This document shows, piece by piece, positions 8,653-17,753 of a stretch of DNA of 64,000 bases (position 1 is the stretch's first letter; each line of letters begins with the position of its first letter). The DNA is taken from assembly GCF_014695385.1 (NCBI RefSeq), contig NZ_JACJOD010000031.1, positions 1 through 64,000 on the forward strand. Direction: 5' to 3'. This DNA is from Trichocoleus sp. FACHB-46 (GTDB taxonomy: Bacteria > Cyanobacteriota > Cyanobacteriia > FACHB-46). The notes beneath the pieces were generated by a model. That model worked only from the letters and a program-made list of their open reading frames with translations. It did not search any database and had not been told where the DNA came from. A program made the translations under genes and the position numbers.

Positions 8653-9366
8653 ATGTTAGGTCATAAACAATTCAAGGCTTTATCAGTTGCATTCTCTTTT
8701 ACAATTCTCACTTTTTCATTTTCTAGCCAGCCTGCGATCGCGCAACTAAAAGTTGGTAGTTTGAGCGAAATTGAAGGAGATATCACCTGTGGTCGTGGAA
8801 CTGGTGGAACCCTAGCCTATGCAGAAACCAAAAACTATTTAGTTTACATTTGTGGTGCAGAGGATGATCCCACTGCTCCGCGCTTCTACCGTAGCCGTAC
8901 GAGAAATGGTGGCCCAGGGTTGAACCTAGAAGCCGTTAATTATGATCCTCGGCAATTACGCTATTTCGAGTTTAGAAACGACGACTACACCTATATTTTG
9001 CAAATTCCCACCTCCCGAATTCCTAACCCCGTGCTAGCAGTTGAATTTCCCAATGGGAAACGGGTTGAAGAGAGAGTAACCAGATATTTAGCTCGAACTG
9101 ACGTAAGTACCCCAAGTCAAGGAGTTTGCTCATTCATTACTAGTAATTCTGTCAATATTCGGAGTGGCCCTAGCACCACTTATTCCGTGCTGACCCAGCT
9201 CAATCGCGGTCGTGTAGTCAGGGCACTGAATCGGCGGGGCAACTGGGTCAAGCTGGCAGGAGTTGAAGACCCAACCACCGAACGGGTACGCCCGATCAAT
9301 GGCTGGGTTTCCAATGCATATATCAACGGCTGTTCAGAAGATCAGTTTGACCGATGGCGGAGGTAG
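8653..9366 (+). CDS. Exported SH3b-domain protein
   Basis: A 237-residue protein with a signal peptide ending near PAIAQ (about residue 30) and a middle region with no recognised fold. The C-terminal bacterial SH3 domain starts at about residue 155 (SVNIRSGPSTTYSVLTQLNRG, then NWVKL and INGWVSNAYI). SH3b domains usually bind cell-wall peptides. The ATG at 8653 places the signal peptide at the N-terminus; an upstream TTG at 8596 would put 19 residues in front of it. No clear ribosome binding site is seen. Confidence 0.75.
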   Translation: MLGHKQFKALSVAFSFTILTFSFSSQPAIAQLKVGSLSEIEGDITCGRGTGGTLAYAETKNYLVYICGAEDDPTAPRFYRSRTRNGGPGLNLEAVNYDPRQLRYFEFRNDDYTYILQIPTSRIPNPVLAVEFPNGKRVEERVTRYLARTDVSTPSQGVCSFITSNSVNIRSGPSTTYSVLTQLNRGRVVRALNRRGNWVKLAGVEDPTTERVRPINGWVSNAYINGCSEDQFDRWRR

Positions 9367-9417
9367 TAGGCGATATATCAATGAAGAGATGAGAAGCGAT
9401 CGCCACAGTTGCCTCGT

Positions 9418-10284
9418 TTACTCCTGAGGATTGACCGCAGAGAATAAAGCTGAGTAGTCTGCTTCGGCTAAACTCATCTTCTGAGCAATCTCTAAAATTG
9501 TTTGGACTCCTGCCAAACTGCTTACATTTAATCCTGCTAACTGAGCTGCTCCTAAGAACAAATTCATATCTTTCAGCAAATGCTTCGTGGGGAAATTGGG
9601 ATTGGTGTAATTACGCTCCACCATGCGGGGTAACTTCTTGTCGAATGTCGGTGCGTACAAAGCACTATCCCGCAAAATGTTCATGAAAGTTTCCACATCC
9701 ACGCCTTGCCGCATCACAAAGCCTAGACTCAAGGCAAAAGCCGTAGTCAACGAGCCAATTAATTGATTGAGCGCTAACTTGAGAGCCGCTGCACTTCCCA
9801 CCTCGCCGATCAACTGCGGCTCTGGCCCTAGGTGTTGCAAGAGACTCAGCCAACGTTGGAACAGCTCTGGTGAACTTCCCACCATGATGATCAATTTACC
9901 TGCCTGCGCCTCTGGAATGCTGCCCAGCACAGGTGCTTCCAGATAGCTGCCTCCCGCCGCCTCAACTTCTACCGCGATCGCACAACTCTCCGTCGGGGCG
10001 ATCGTGCCCATTTGAATGATGGTACGTCCTGCCAAGGCTGAGCGTGTTTCTGGTGATAAAACCACAGCCTGGATTGCAGGAGCATCTGTCAACATCAGCA
10101 ACACACAATCTGCTTGTTGCAATACCTCTACTGGGGACTGAGCGATCGCAGCTCCAGCCTGTTGTAACGGCTCTAGTTTCTCTGGAGTACGGTTATAAAC
10201 AATGACCGACAGATCAGCAGCCAACAGCCGCTCTGCCATCGGCAAACCCATCAAGCCTGTGCCAATAAACCCGACTGTTACCAC
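9418..10284 (-). CDS. NAD(P)-dependent beta-hydroxyacid dehydrogenase family protein
   Basis: A 288-residue protein of the 3-hydroxyisobutyrate dehydrogenase/GLYR1 family. It has the N-terminal Rossmann motif GFIGTGLMGLPMAERLL, an Arg-type (NADP-leaning) VYNRTPEKL after the second strand, the substrate-binding APVLGSIPEAQAGKL, and the catalytic lysine in AALKLALNQL. Members reduce short semialdehydes such as glyoxylate or succinic semialdehyde, or oxidise beta-hydroxyacids. The exact substrate cannot be read here. The ATG at 10284 starts directly at the Rossmann fold. Confidence 0.85.
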   Translation of the reverse strand: MVTVGFIGTGLMGLPMAERLLAADLSVIVYNRTPEKLEPLQQAGAAIAQSPVEVLQQADCVLLMLTDAPAIQAVVLSPETRSALAGRTIIQMGTIAPTESCAIAVEVEAAGGSYLEAPVLGSIPEAQAGKLIIMVGSSPELFQRWLSLLQHLGPEPQLIGEVGSAAALKLALNQLIGSLTTAFALSLGFVMRQGVDVETFMNILRDSALYAPTFDKKLPRMVERNYTNPNFPTKHLLKDMNLFLGAAQLAGLNVSSLAGVQTILEIAQKMSLAEADYSALFSAVNPQE

Positions 10285-10388
10285 TGCATTCCTCCACTTG
10301 TTCAGCGATCGTCGTTCTGATTCCCCATTAATACTACTGACTAGCGATCGCTCCCTGTCATCTGTCGGCTAATTTCTCTATAGCCTAA

Positions 10389-12419
10389 TCAACTGAGTGA
10401 ATTTTGCTTCTCTACATTTGAAACAAAAACTTTCACAAAAGGAGTTTCAGAAATGACTTGCTCCTGCCAAGCTAAGTTCTGAGCACCTAAATTTTGGGGT
10501 TGATAAGTTGGAATAGTAGACAGCACGGCACAAAGTTGTTCGTCTGGAAACTCCGGTGGCGCTAGACGAGACTCGTTTTTGACTCCAACAGATTTCATTT
10601 GAAAGCTAGATGAGCTTTGCTCATCCATTAGTACCCACAAGGGATATTCCCAGTCATCACCCCCTAAAGCCAAGCCAACCGAACGACATTGATGTTGCTG
10701 GATTAAGGCGATCGCTGCTCTGTAGGGGGCTTGCAATTCCTTACGTGCTCCGCTGAAGTAAGCTTCTGAACGTGACAAAGTCAGAATTGAAGCAGATTGT
10801 TCATCGGAACGATTAGGCAAAGCCAGGAGAGGATGTCTCATAGGCGTAAGGGCATATAGGATCGCCATGAATGCTAAAAGTACTAAGAATGCTCTACGCA
10901 GCTTCAAGGGTGCGATGCGATGTAGACAATAAGCAATTAAAGGAACATTCAATACAAACAAAGGTAAAAGTAAGCGATTTCCCCAAATCTGCCATTTCAA
11001 TAGCAAACAGAAACTTAAAAAACTAACTAAATTAGCAATCGACAACATCAATAAATCTAGACTTTTGGTGCCTCGACTTAGGCTTTTCCAGCCAAAAATT
11101 AAGATAATCCAACCTAAAATTATTAACAGAAGATGGATAGGATTACCAACATAATCCTCATGCGGAGCTAGAACTTTAAGCAATGCTAAAGGAAGTTGTG
11201 ATACATCCTCAGCTAGAGGAGTAGGAGAATAGTTAAACCTTGGATCGTTAACATCAACTTGCAAAACGCTCTGATGAATGAAAGCAATTAACTGCCAAAA
11301 TCCTGGAATTGGCAAGTTGATGGCTAAATATTTTAGGATATTAGAAGGAATTTGAGGCACACCTAAGACCTCGTTCCTAGTTCCAAACTCTGGCCCCATC
11401 CAGCTGTCAAATAGCAAGTAATTTCTCCAGTAACTAGGCAGTGATAAGCCTAGGCTAGCTACGGAAATTAAAATGAAGCTTAAAGCAGTTAATCCAAACT
11501 GGATAATTACTTTTTTAAGCGTAGTAGGGTACTTTAAATTCTTATAAGCTAAGTTGCGAACCAGAAGAATAACCATTAGAGAAAAACCAAACACAAAGGC
11601 TGTTGGCTTAGCCAGAACACTTAATCCCAAAGATGCAGAAATCCAAAAATAGTCATGCGCTTTATAATCTTTTGTTCTAAAAATAAAGTAAACCAAGCAA
11701 ACCAGCCAATAAGTAAGAGTTAAATCAGTTTGGGGGGTGGTAGCCTGCATAATAGCCATTGGCAGACTGGCACAAACCAACATAGTGAGCCATTTGGCAG
11801 CAGGCTGAGTTAATTTCTCAGCAATCAGGGAATTACCTCCTATAATTCCTAAAAATGCTAACCATTGAACACAGCTAGCGAAGCGATCGCTACGAGCTAA
11901 TATTTGTAGTTGAGCAACCAAGTATCCTGTCCCGGGAGGCAAAGAAATTTGACGTATGTTATTGGTTGGATAGTAAGCAACTGTTTGATTTTGCAGCCAA
12001 TGCATAACTCGTGGTAAGTGGTAAGTCATAGCATCCCAATTATTAGGTGCCGCAATCAGAGCAGTAGCTAATGTAAGGCCAAGAACACTGAACACCGTAA
12101 AAATAGAAATTAAGTTATCACAATCGGACAATCGCCAATTTAGATTTTGAAGTTTAAGCGGCTGTAGCGATCGCCGCTTAAACTTCAAACCCACCAATGC
12201 AGTGTTTAAAGCTAAAAGCAAGCTCCAAAAGCTGGCAACAGAGCTAGTTTCTAGAGAGTGGTTAAAGCTTAAAGCCTCAGTCAAAACTACAATCAATATT
12301 CCGTAAATGATAGACGATTTAATGAATGCATCTCTTAAACATAGACGCTGACCAGGCTCAAGAGAAATAAAAATAAGAACTGTGCTTAAAAAATTGAATG
12401 CAAGCAGCAAAATCAACAT
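10389..12419 (-). CDS. GT39/ArnT-like membrane glycosyltransferase
   Basis: A 676-residue protein with about twelve membrane helices and a soluble C-terminal domain from about residue 540. After the early helices there is a loop with WDAMTYHLPRVMHWLQ, the Asp-containing first periplasmic loop typical of PMT/ArnT-type GT-C enzymes, followed by ISLPPGTGYLVAQLQI. Such enzymes move sugars from polyprenyl-phosphate donors to lipids, proteins or polysaccharides outside the membrane. Donor and acceptor are unknown. The region is more AT-rich than its neighbours. Confidence 0.75.
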   Translation of the reverse strand: MLILLLAFNFLSTVLIFISLEPGQRLCLRDAFIKSSIIYGILIVVLTEALSFNHSLETSSVASFWSLLLALNTALVGLKFKRRSLQPLKLQNLNWRLSDCDNLISIFTVFSVLGLTLATALIAAPNNWDAMTYHLPRVMHWLQNQTVAYYPTNNIRQISLPPGTGYLVAQLQILARSDRFASCVQWLAFLGIIGGNSLIAEKLTQPAAKWLTMLVCASLPMAIMQATTPQTDLTLTYWLVCLVYFIFRTKDYKAHDYFWISASLGLSVLAKPTAFVFGFSLMVILLVRNLAYKNLKYPTTLKKVIIQFGLTALSFILISVASLGLSLPSYWRNYLLFDSWMGPEFGTRNEVLGVPQIPSNILKYLAINLPIPGFWQLIAFIHQSVLQVDVNDPRFNYSPTPLAEDVSQLPLALLKVLAPHEDYVGNPIHLLLIILGWIILIFGWKSLSRGTKSLDLLMLSIANLVSFLSFCLLLKWQIWGNRLLLPLFVLNVPLIAYCLHRIAPLKLRRAFLVLLAFMAILYALTPMRHPLLALPNRSDEQSASILTLSRSEAYFSGARKELQAPYRAAIALIQQHQCRSVGLALGGDDWEYPLWVLMDEQSSSSFQMKSVGVKNESRLAPPEFPDEQLCAVLSTIPTYQPQNLGAQNLAWQEQVISETPFVKVFVSNVEKQNSLS

Positions 12420-12476
12420 TTTAGCTCATCAACAACAGTGGCTATTTTCGCCTATAGTATATCGATGACTGATATT

Positions 12477-12509
12477 AAAAAACCCCCTAAGCGATCGCTC
12501 AAGAGGTTT
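12477..12509 (-). terminator. Terminator with a HIP1 octamer at the stem tip
   Basis: Read on the minus strand, AACCTCTTGAGC folds back on GCTTAGGGGGTT around the GCGATCGC palindrome and is followed by a T-run (the A-run at 12477-12482). It lies 28 bases after the stop of the Hpt gene. Confidence 0.6.
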
Positions 12510-12537
12510 AATATGCATTTTGAGTGGTTAATTTTTA

Positions 12538-13503
12538 CTACTTAGCAGCTTTAAGCAGTAGCTCGGCAATCTCAGTCAATTGCTGTTTATTGAAAGCCTG
12601 AATTAGCGCTTTAGCAGTAAGTCTGGGTTCCATAAACATAGCTGGAGCAGTAGATTCAGGAATATAGCGCACAGGTTCTGGCACTGCGGCAAGACGACGT
12701 AGCTGTTGACTAGGTGCTACTTCATCTGCTCTGCCTGTCTGGACCAAAGCACTCGCTTCTTTTAGCTCCTTAATTACTAGAGGCGCTAGAACTTGATAGG
12801 AGTTCTTAGGATTGGCGATCGCGGCTTGAGCCGTTTTGACTAAGTTCTGCCAAGCATTAACTCCTTTGCCCAATTGCAACAAGCGAGCACACAAAGCTTG
12901 TAACTGTTGGCGGCTAGCAGCTGATTCTTTTTGCTTAAACAATTGCAGCATCTGCTTCAGGCCTACTGTAACCTGGGCAGTCAAATTATTGGCTGAATTT
13001 GCAGATTGAGCCTGAGGTTGAGCAGAAGCTTTAGGTTTGGCAGACTGAGCAGCTGCAACAGTCGATTTGATGTCCACACCAATAAGGCGATTCAGATAGT
13101 CTTGCAGCTCGCTAAACGCGGGTTCTGACTCTTGCAAAATCTGGTCGGCATCTTCATCTCTCAGACCAAATGGCCCTTGAAGGCAATCAACTAATTCCTT
13201 TAAAGCATCAAAACCTTTAAGGAAAAACGATTCTAGTTGTTGATCAACGGTGAGGGGGTGCTCTTGTAATAACTTAAAAGAGTCTTCTAGGCGATGGCCT
13301 ATTTTGTGAATGCTGGTGAAGCCTAGCATTGCTGCCCCCCCTTTGATGGAGTGGGCTGCGCGAAATAGCTCATTCAATCGCTCTGAATCTGCCACTGTAG
13401 AGCGTAAATCCAGCAGCCCGCTTTCCAGAGTTTCGAGGTGTTCTTTTGCCTCTTCAATGAAGTAACCTAAGATTTGCTGCTGCTTTTGCTTCTCCATTTG
13501 CAT
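12538..13503 (-). CDS. Hpt-domain phosphotransfer protein
   Basis: A 321-residue protein with an N-terminal Hpt helical bundle (residues 8-115) carrying the phosphoacceptor motif AAHSIKGGAAMLGF (His51). A Q/S/A-rich linker and a C-terminal helical region of no recognised family follow. It lacks CheA catalytic domains, so it relays phosphate between a hybrid kinase and a response regulator, or is a CheA remnant-like partner; none is encoded nearby. The ATG at 13503 has GAGGGA six bases upstream. An in-frame GTG at 13605 would add 34 residues without support. Confidence 0.8.
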   Translation of the reverse strand: MQMEKQKQQQILGYFIEEAKEHLETLESGLLDLRSTVADSERLNELFRAAHSIKGGAAMLGFTSIHKIGHRLEDSFKLLQEHPLTVDQQLESFFLKGFDALKELVDCLQGPFGLRDEDADQILQESEPAFSELQDYLNRLIGVDIKSTVAAAQSAKPKASAQPQAQSANSANNLTAQVTVGLKQMLQLFKQKESAASRQQLQALCARLLQLGKGVNAWQNLVKTAQAAIANPKNSYQVLAPLVIKELKEASALVQTGRADEVAPSQQLRRLAAVPEPVRYIPESTAPAMFMEPRLTAKALIQAFNKQQLTEIAELLLKAAK

Positions 13504-13764
13504 GGCAGAGTCCCTCAATGTGACGATTTTATCCCTGCTAGATCCCAACGAAAAATCGGCAAACTGATCCTCGGCCCAGCTCAAAGGCTGAACTACTAGA
13601 GTCACGATTCTTGCCGAACCGCACCTCAGATCAATTGCCGCTCAATCTGTTATCAAAATAGCTGGGAAACGTAACCAATCGGCTTGGTGCCAATACCGAA
13701 CTTTGTGTGGAGAATAGGATAAGAGATTCCAGTTCTCCGTATTTTATACAGGTCAAATTTGACA

Positions 13765-14178
13765 ATGCAGAAACCTAGTACTTACGCAGGTGGTTGCCAT
13801 TGTGGGGCAGTTCGCTTCCAGGTCAAGGTCGCTCGGCATGAAGCTGTTGACTGTAACTGCTCAATTTGTCGCAAAAAAGGATTTCTCCATTTGATTGTGC
13901 CGCCGGAAGACTTTACGTTGCTAGCTGGCTCTGAGGAACTAACAACGTATACCTTTAATACGAGTACAGCCAAACATCTGTTCTGCCGTACCTGCGGGAT
14001 TCATGCCTTTTATCGGCCTCGCTCTCATCCCAACGATTTTGATGTGAATGTACGCTGTCTTGACGGTGATGTGTTGGCAAAGTTTCAAATTACACCGTTC
14101 AATGGCAGCCAGTGGGAGGAAAATATTGACCAGCTGCACTCAGAGTTAAACTCAGACACGAACATTTTTGGTCGTTAA
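13765..14178 (+). CDS. GFA/CENP-V family zinc protein
   Basis: A 137-residue protein of the glutathione-dependent formaldehyde-activating (GFA) fold. All zinc ligands are present: Cys11 and Cys13 (GGCHCGAVRF), Cys30, Cys32 and Cys35 (DCNCSICRKKG), and Cys74 and Cys77 (LFCRTCGIH). Most members have no proven activity, so formaldehyde metabolism should not be assumed. The ATG at 13765 is preferred over a TTG two codons earlier. The gene stands alone. Confidence 0.85.
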   Translation: MQKPSTYAGGCHCGAVRFQVKVARHEAVDCNCSICRKKGFLHLIVPPEDFTLLAGSEELTTYTFNTSTAKHLFCRTCGIHAFYRPRSHPNDFDVNVRCLDGDVLAKFQITPFNGSQWEENIDQLHSELNSDTNIFGR

Positions 14179-14270
14179 CCTACATTTGTTAAGCTCGATT
14201 GCTAGCTTAAGCCTTCCAGCCTTTCAGGTAAGATAAAGAACGGAAGTTCTGGGCAGAGGAGAGGGTTAGT

Positions 14271-14993
14271 TTGCCTACGCTTGGCGTTAACATTGACCAC
14301 ATTGCCACGATTCGACAAGCGCGTCGGACGGTGGAGCCAGATCCGGTGGCGGCGGCTGTTTTAGCAGAGTTAGCTGGGGCTGATGGCATTACCGTTCACT
14401 TGCGCGAAGATCGACGGCACATTCAAGATCGAGATGTGCGGCTGTTGCGACAGACTGTACGCACTCACTTGAATCTGGAAATGGCGGCAACCGATGAAAT
14501 GGTGGCGATCGCCCTCGACATCAAGCCCGACTATGTGACCTTAGTTCCGGAACGGCGGGAAGAGGTGACGACGGAGGGTGGCTTGGAGATCGCAGGCCAG
14601 CAGGAGCGCATGGCGCAAGTGGTAGCCCAGTTACAAAATGCTGGAATTCCAGTGAGCTTATTCATTGATGCTGATCCTGCTCAAATTCAAGCTTCCACAG
14701 CCGTTGGTGCCAAATTTATTGAGTTGCATACAGGCCGCTATGCAGAAGCTCATGGTGAAGTGAGCCGAGCCAAAGAGCTAGAAGTTCTGGCAGAGGGGTG
14801 TCGGCAGGCGATCGCCGCAGGGCTGCGGGTGAATGCTGGGCATGGCCTCACTTACTGGAATGTTTATCCAGTAGCTTGCTTAGAAGGCATGGAAGAACTC
14901 AACATTGGGCACACCATCATCAGCCGAGCTGCACTCGTGGGGTTAGAGCGAGCCGTGCGGGAGATGAAGCAGGCCATGCGCGGAGAGCTATAG
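14271..14993 (+). CDS. pdxJ: Pyridoxine 5'-phosphate synthase
   Basis: PdxJ condenses 3-amino-2-oxopropyl phosphate with 1-deoxy-D-xylulose 5-phosphate to pyridoxine 5'-phosphate, the last ring-closing step of DXP-dependent vitamin B6 synthesis. The 240-residue TIM barrel shows [48 protein letters not shown] and NAGHGL. The start is a TTG at 14271, supported by AGGAGAGG at 14257-14264 and by the family N-terminus [12 protein letters not shown]. It is followed after 46 bases by ycf54. Confidence 0.96.
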   Translation: MPTLGVNIDHIATIRQARRTVEPDPVAAAVLAELAGADGITVHLREDRRHIQDRDVRLLRQTVRTHLNLEMAATDEMVAIALDIKPDYVTLVPERREEVTTEGGLEIAGQQERMAQVVAQLQNAGIPVSLFIDADPAQIQASTAVGAKFIELHTGRYAEAHGEVSRAKELEVLAEGCRQAIAAGLRVNAGHGLTYWNVYPVACLEGMEELNIGHTIISRAALVGLERAVREMKQAMRGEL

Positions 14994-15039
14994 GCCAACA
15001 ATTTTCAACTAAGTAATTTAAGAACGGGAATTATTCGAG

Positions 15040-15369
15040 ATGCAAACCTACTATTACCTCGTCGCTAGCCAGCGTTTTTTATTCGAAGAAGAACCCTTTC
15101 ATGAAGTTCTAGAAGAGCGGCATCGCTATTATCGCGAACAAGAAAAGGAAATTGATTTTTGGTTGGTGAAACAACCTGCATTTCTAGAAGCTCCAGAGCT
15201 GGCACCGGTGAAGGCGAAGTGCCCTCAGTCTCCGGTTGCGGTGATTTCTACGAATCCTCAATTCATTACTTGGCTTAAACTGCGTTTAGAGTTTGTTTTG
15301 ACAGGAGAGTTTCAGGCTCCTAGCACCTCTATCCCTGACCCGCTTGCTTCTCTAGCATCGGTATCCTAA
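15040..15369 (+). CDS. ycf54: Ycf54, accessory factor of the Mg-protoporphyrin ester cyclase
   Basis: A 109-residue protein with the highly conserved Ycf54/DUF2488 sequence (TYYYLVASQRFLFEEEP, EQEKEIDFWLVKQPAFLE, ISTNPQFITWLKLRLEFVLTG with small gaps). Ycf54 is needed for assembly and activity of the aerobic cyclase that forms the isocyclic ring of chlorophyll. The C-terminal 15 residues are variable. It lies downstream of pdxJ in the same direction, possibly in one transcript. Confidence 0.93.
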   Translation: MQTYYYLVASQRFLFEEEPFHEVLEERHRYYREQEKEIDFWLVKQPAFLEAPELAPVKAKCPQSPVAVISTNPQFITWLKLRLEFVLTGEFQAPSTSIPDPLASLASVS

Positions 15370-15434
15370 ACTCCACTCAACAACGGAATTGTTGTCCCGT
15401 TTCTCTACTAGGCATGCTTGAGGTTTTTATACTG

Positions 15435-16127
15435 ATGAAGCGATGTCCCTCTGTTTTACTGCTTTCGATCCTGCTAGCTGCTATGGAAGTAGTGGTTGGA
15501 GGCGGTGCGATCGCTCAGACTCGCTACTCAGCATGCCAACCCCCTAATGCCGCAGAGTATCTTCTCTTAGTGCCTGGCTCCGCAGCAGACAAACAAACCC
15601 AGTTAAAGCGAGTTTTGCCTGCTACAGCTGATTTGACAGTTTGCAATTACCAGAACCAAGTGGTCACTCGTGTGAGTGGGTTTAGTAGCTTGGGCATTGC
15701 TAATGCTTGGGCACAGTATCTTAAGGAAGTAAACGGCTTCGATGCGACTGTTGCCCGTCCTGCTGAAGCTCAAGCAACAAGACCTCCAGCACCTGAAATT
15801 CAACTACAGCCAACAAGTCCGAATTTAGCAAATCCAAATCCCAATAATTCAGCTTACAGTCCCCGACCCTTAGGGACAGGTTATGCAGTTTTAGTTGATT
15901 ATTTCGATCAACCGGAAATTGCTGCTCAAGTCCGACAGCTACTGAGCCAGGATGTGGGCTTGGTTTCTTATGGGCAAAAACCTTATTTATTAGCAGGCTA
16001 TACCACCAACCAAACGACTGCAAACGCTACGCTACAAACTTTGAGCGATCGCGGTTTTTGGGTCATGTTGGTAGATAGCCGTCGGGTTGTCTTGCTCAAA
16101 CCTACAGTTATGATTTCAGCGGAATAG
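15435..16127 (+). CDS. Hypothetical exported protein
   Basis: A 230-residue protein with a signal peptide (hydrophobic stretch LLLSILLAAMEVVVGGGAIAQ). It has two similar alpha/beta segments, one near residues 35-105 (EYLLLVPG, VTRVSGFSSLGIANAWAQYL) and one near residues 150-230 (YAVLVDYFDQPEIAAQVRQLL, YLLAGYTT, ANATLQTLSDRGFWVMLVD). A Pro/Asn-rich linker separates them. The layout recalls paired SPOR-like domains, but the family is not recognised. An ATG at 15414 would add seven residues. Confidence 0.6.
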   Translation: MKRCPSVLLLSILLAAMEVVVGGGAIAQTRYSACQPPNAAEYLLLVPGSAADKQTQLKRVLPATADLTVCNYQNQVVTRVSGFSSLGIANAWAQYLKEVNGFDATVARPAEAQATRPPAPEIQLQPTSPNLANPNPNNSAYSPRPLGTGYAVLVDYFDQPEIAAQVRQLLSQDVGLVSYGQKPYLLAGYTTNQTTANATLQTLSDRGFWVMLVDSRRVVLLKPTVMISAE

Positions 16128-16169
16128 GTCAGGGTAGCGAGCGACTAAACCATGCGCTCACACCCACTC

Positions 16170-16637
16170 CTATACGCCTCGACCTAACATCGGTACGGCA
16201 AACCAAGAAATCGCGACGCCCAGCGCTGAACCCACGAAAACTTGCACAGGAGTATGGCCTAACAACTCTTTCAAGCGGGCTTCTGTAAACTCGTATTGTT
16301 CGTGCAGGACTTCATCAATAATTTGATTCAAAATCCGCGCTTGTTTACCCGCAGCTTGGCGCACACCAGCCGCGTCGTACATCACAATAATGGCGAAGAT
16401 AAAGGCGATCGCAAACTCTGGTGTAGCCCAGCCTACGATTTGGCCTACGCCAGTTGCCAGAGCTGAAACTAGAGCAGAGTGGGCACTAGGCATACCGCCC
16501 GTCTCTACAAGAGCGCGAATATTTAACTTGCGATTTTTGGCAAGTTCAACGATCACTTTTAAGACCTGAGCTACAAGACAAGACACAAGCGCAACGATCA
16601 GCACCCGGTTGTCTAGGATGTCGGCAAAGTCCTGCAT
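16170..16637 (-). CDS. Divergent PAP2 (DUF212) family membrane protein
   Basis: A 155-residue protein with four membrane helices and the DUF212 signature GGMPSAHSALVSALATGVG (residues 47-65), a variant of the PAP2 phosphatase motif, followed by MYDAAGVRQAAGKQA. The family is shared by cyanobacteria, Firmicutes and plants. Lipid phosphatase activity is presumed from the fold, not proven. It is the last of a leftward group folD-crtE-DUF212; a role near isoprenoid metabolism is suggested only by position. Confidence 0.85.
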   Translation of the reverse strand: MQDFADILDNRVLIVALVSCLVAQVLKVIVELAKNRKLNIRALVETGGMPSAHSALVSALATGVGQIVGWATPEFAIAFIFAIIVMYDAAGVRQAAGKQARILNQIIDEVLHEQYEFTEARLKELLGHTPVQVFVGSALGVAISWFAVPMLGRGV

Positions 16638-16680
16638 GTTGGTTTGCTTGGGTTAGAGAACGTCGATCAGATTTTGGATG

Positions 16681-16719
16681 TTGGATTTTAGATTTAGCAC
16701 TAGAAAATCTAAAATCCAA
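16681..16719. repeat. Inverted repeat of the GGATTTTAGATTT dispersed type
   Basis: A 15-base arm (16681-16695) is perfectly complementary to 16705-16719 with a nine-base loop. It lies between crtE and the DUF212 gene. AT-rich TTGGATTTTAGATTT repeats are common intergenic elements in cyanobacteria; the single copy here cannot prove the family. Confidence 0.75.
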
Positions 16720-16737
16720 AATACGGCAACAAGAGGC

Positions 16738-17664
16738 TTAATGGGTACGAGCAGTGATGAAGTCTGCGATCGCCATCAGTGGTTGAGCTTTGGCACCGTA
16801 GGTAGCCAACTCTGCTTTGGCCGATTCCACCAGTCGCTGAGCTTGGTTTCTAGATTCTTCAATTCCCCAAAAGCTGGGATATGTGGCTTTTTGAGCTTGG
16901 AGATCCTTGCCTGCGGTTTTACCCAACTCTTCCTGGGTCGCCGTGATATCCAACACATCATCGACGATCTGGAAAGCTAAACCGATGTTTTGGGCGTAGC
17001 AAGACAGCCGTTGCAGATCGGCCTCTGCGGCTCCTGCTAGCAAAGCCCCGGAAATGACAGATGCCTCTAGTAAAGCGGCAGTCTTATGGTTGTGAATGAA
17101 ATTGAGAGTTTCCAGAGAGACATCAGAGCGTCCTTCGGACTCTAGATCTACGACTTGGCCTCCCACTAATCCAGCCGCCCCGACCGCTCGACCTAAACGA
17201 GCAATTACTTTGAGAACCTGTTCAGCGGGGACATTGCGAGTTTGAGTGGCAATAAATTCAAAGGCATAGGCAAGAAGTCCGTCACCTGCCAAGATCGCAA
17301 TGTCTTCACCGTAAACTTTGTGGTTGGTCAACTTACCCCGTCGATAATCATCGTTATCCATTGCGGGGAGGTCATCGTGGATCAGGGACATGGTGTGCAC
17401 CATTTCCAAGGCGCAGGCGGTTGGCATTGCCATGTCTGCTGTGCCGCCGAGCAAGGTGCAAGTCGCTAGACACAAAATCGGGCGTAAGCGCTTTCCTCCT
17501 GCCATCAAGGAGTAACGCATGGCCTCATAAATCTTTTCAGGGTAAACGACCTCAATAGAATGGTCGAGTGCTGCTTCAACCTGAACTTGCCATTCGCTCA
17601 GATAGGCTGATAGATCAAAAGGGGATTGCGGTTGGGACAAATGTGTTTCATCAGTCAAGACCAT
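16738..17664 (-). CDS. crtE: Geranylgeranyl diphosphate synthase
   Basis: CrtE makes the C20 precursor of carotenoids, the chlorophyll phytyl tail and phylloquinone from IPP and allylic diphosphates. The 308-residue protein has the first aspartate-rich motif [16 protein letters not shown] (Asp97-98), the second QIVDDVLD, and GGKRLRP for diphosphate binding. The ATG at 17664 has GGAGAGAG upstream; one at 17688 adds eight residues and lacks a site. It follows folD by 89 bases and may be cotranscribed. Confidence 0.95.
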   Translation of the reverse strand: MVLTDETHLSQPQSPFDLSAYLSEWQVQVEAALDHSIEVVYPEKIYEAMRYSLMAGGKRLRPILCLATCTLLGGTADMAMPTACALEMVHTMSLIHDDLPAMDNDDYRRGKLTNHKVYGEDIAILAGDGLLAYAFEFIATQTRNVPAEQVLKVIARLGRAVGAAGLVGGQVVDLESEGRSDVSLETLNFIHNHKTAALLEASVISGALLAGAAEADLQRLSCYAQNIGLAFQIVDDVLDITATQEELGKTAGKDLQAQKATYPSFWGIEESRNQAQRLVESAKAELATYGAKAQPLMAIADFITARTH

Positions 17665-17753
17665 CCCTAGCTCTCTCCTACTCGTCATCTCAGGTTTTCT
17701 TCATCACAACTGGTTAGATTGCTAAAGGCTGCGCCATTCAGCTTCTATACATT

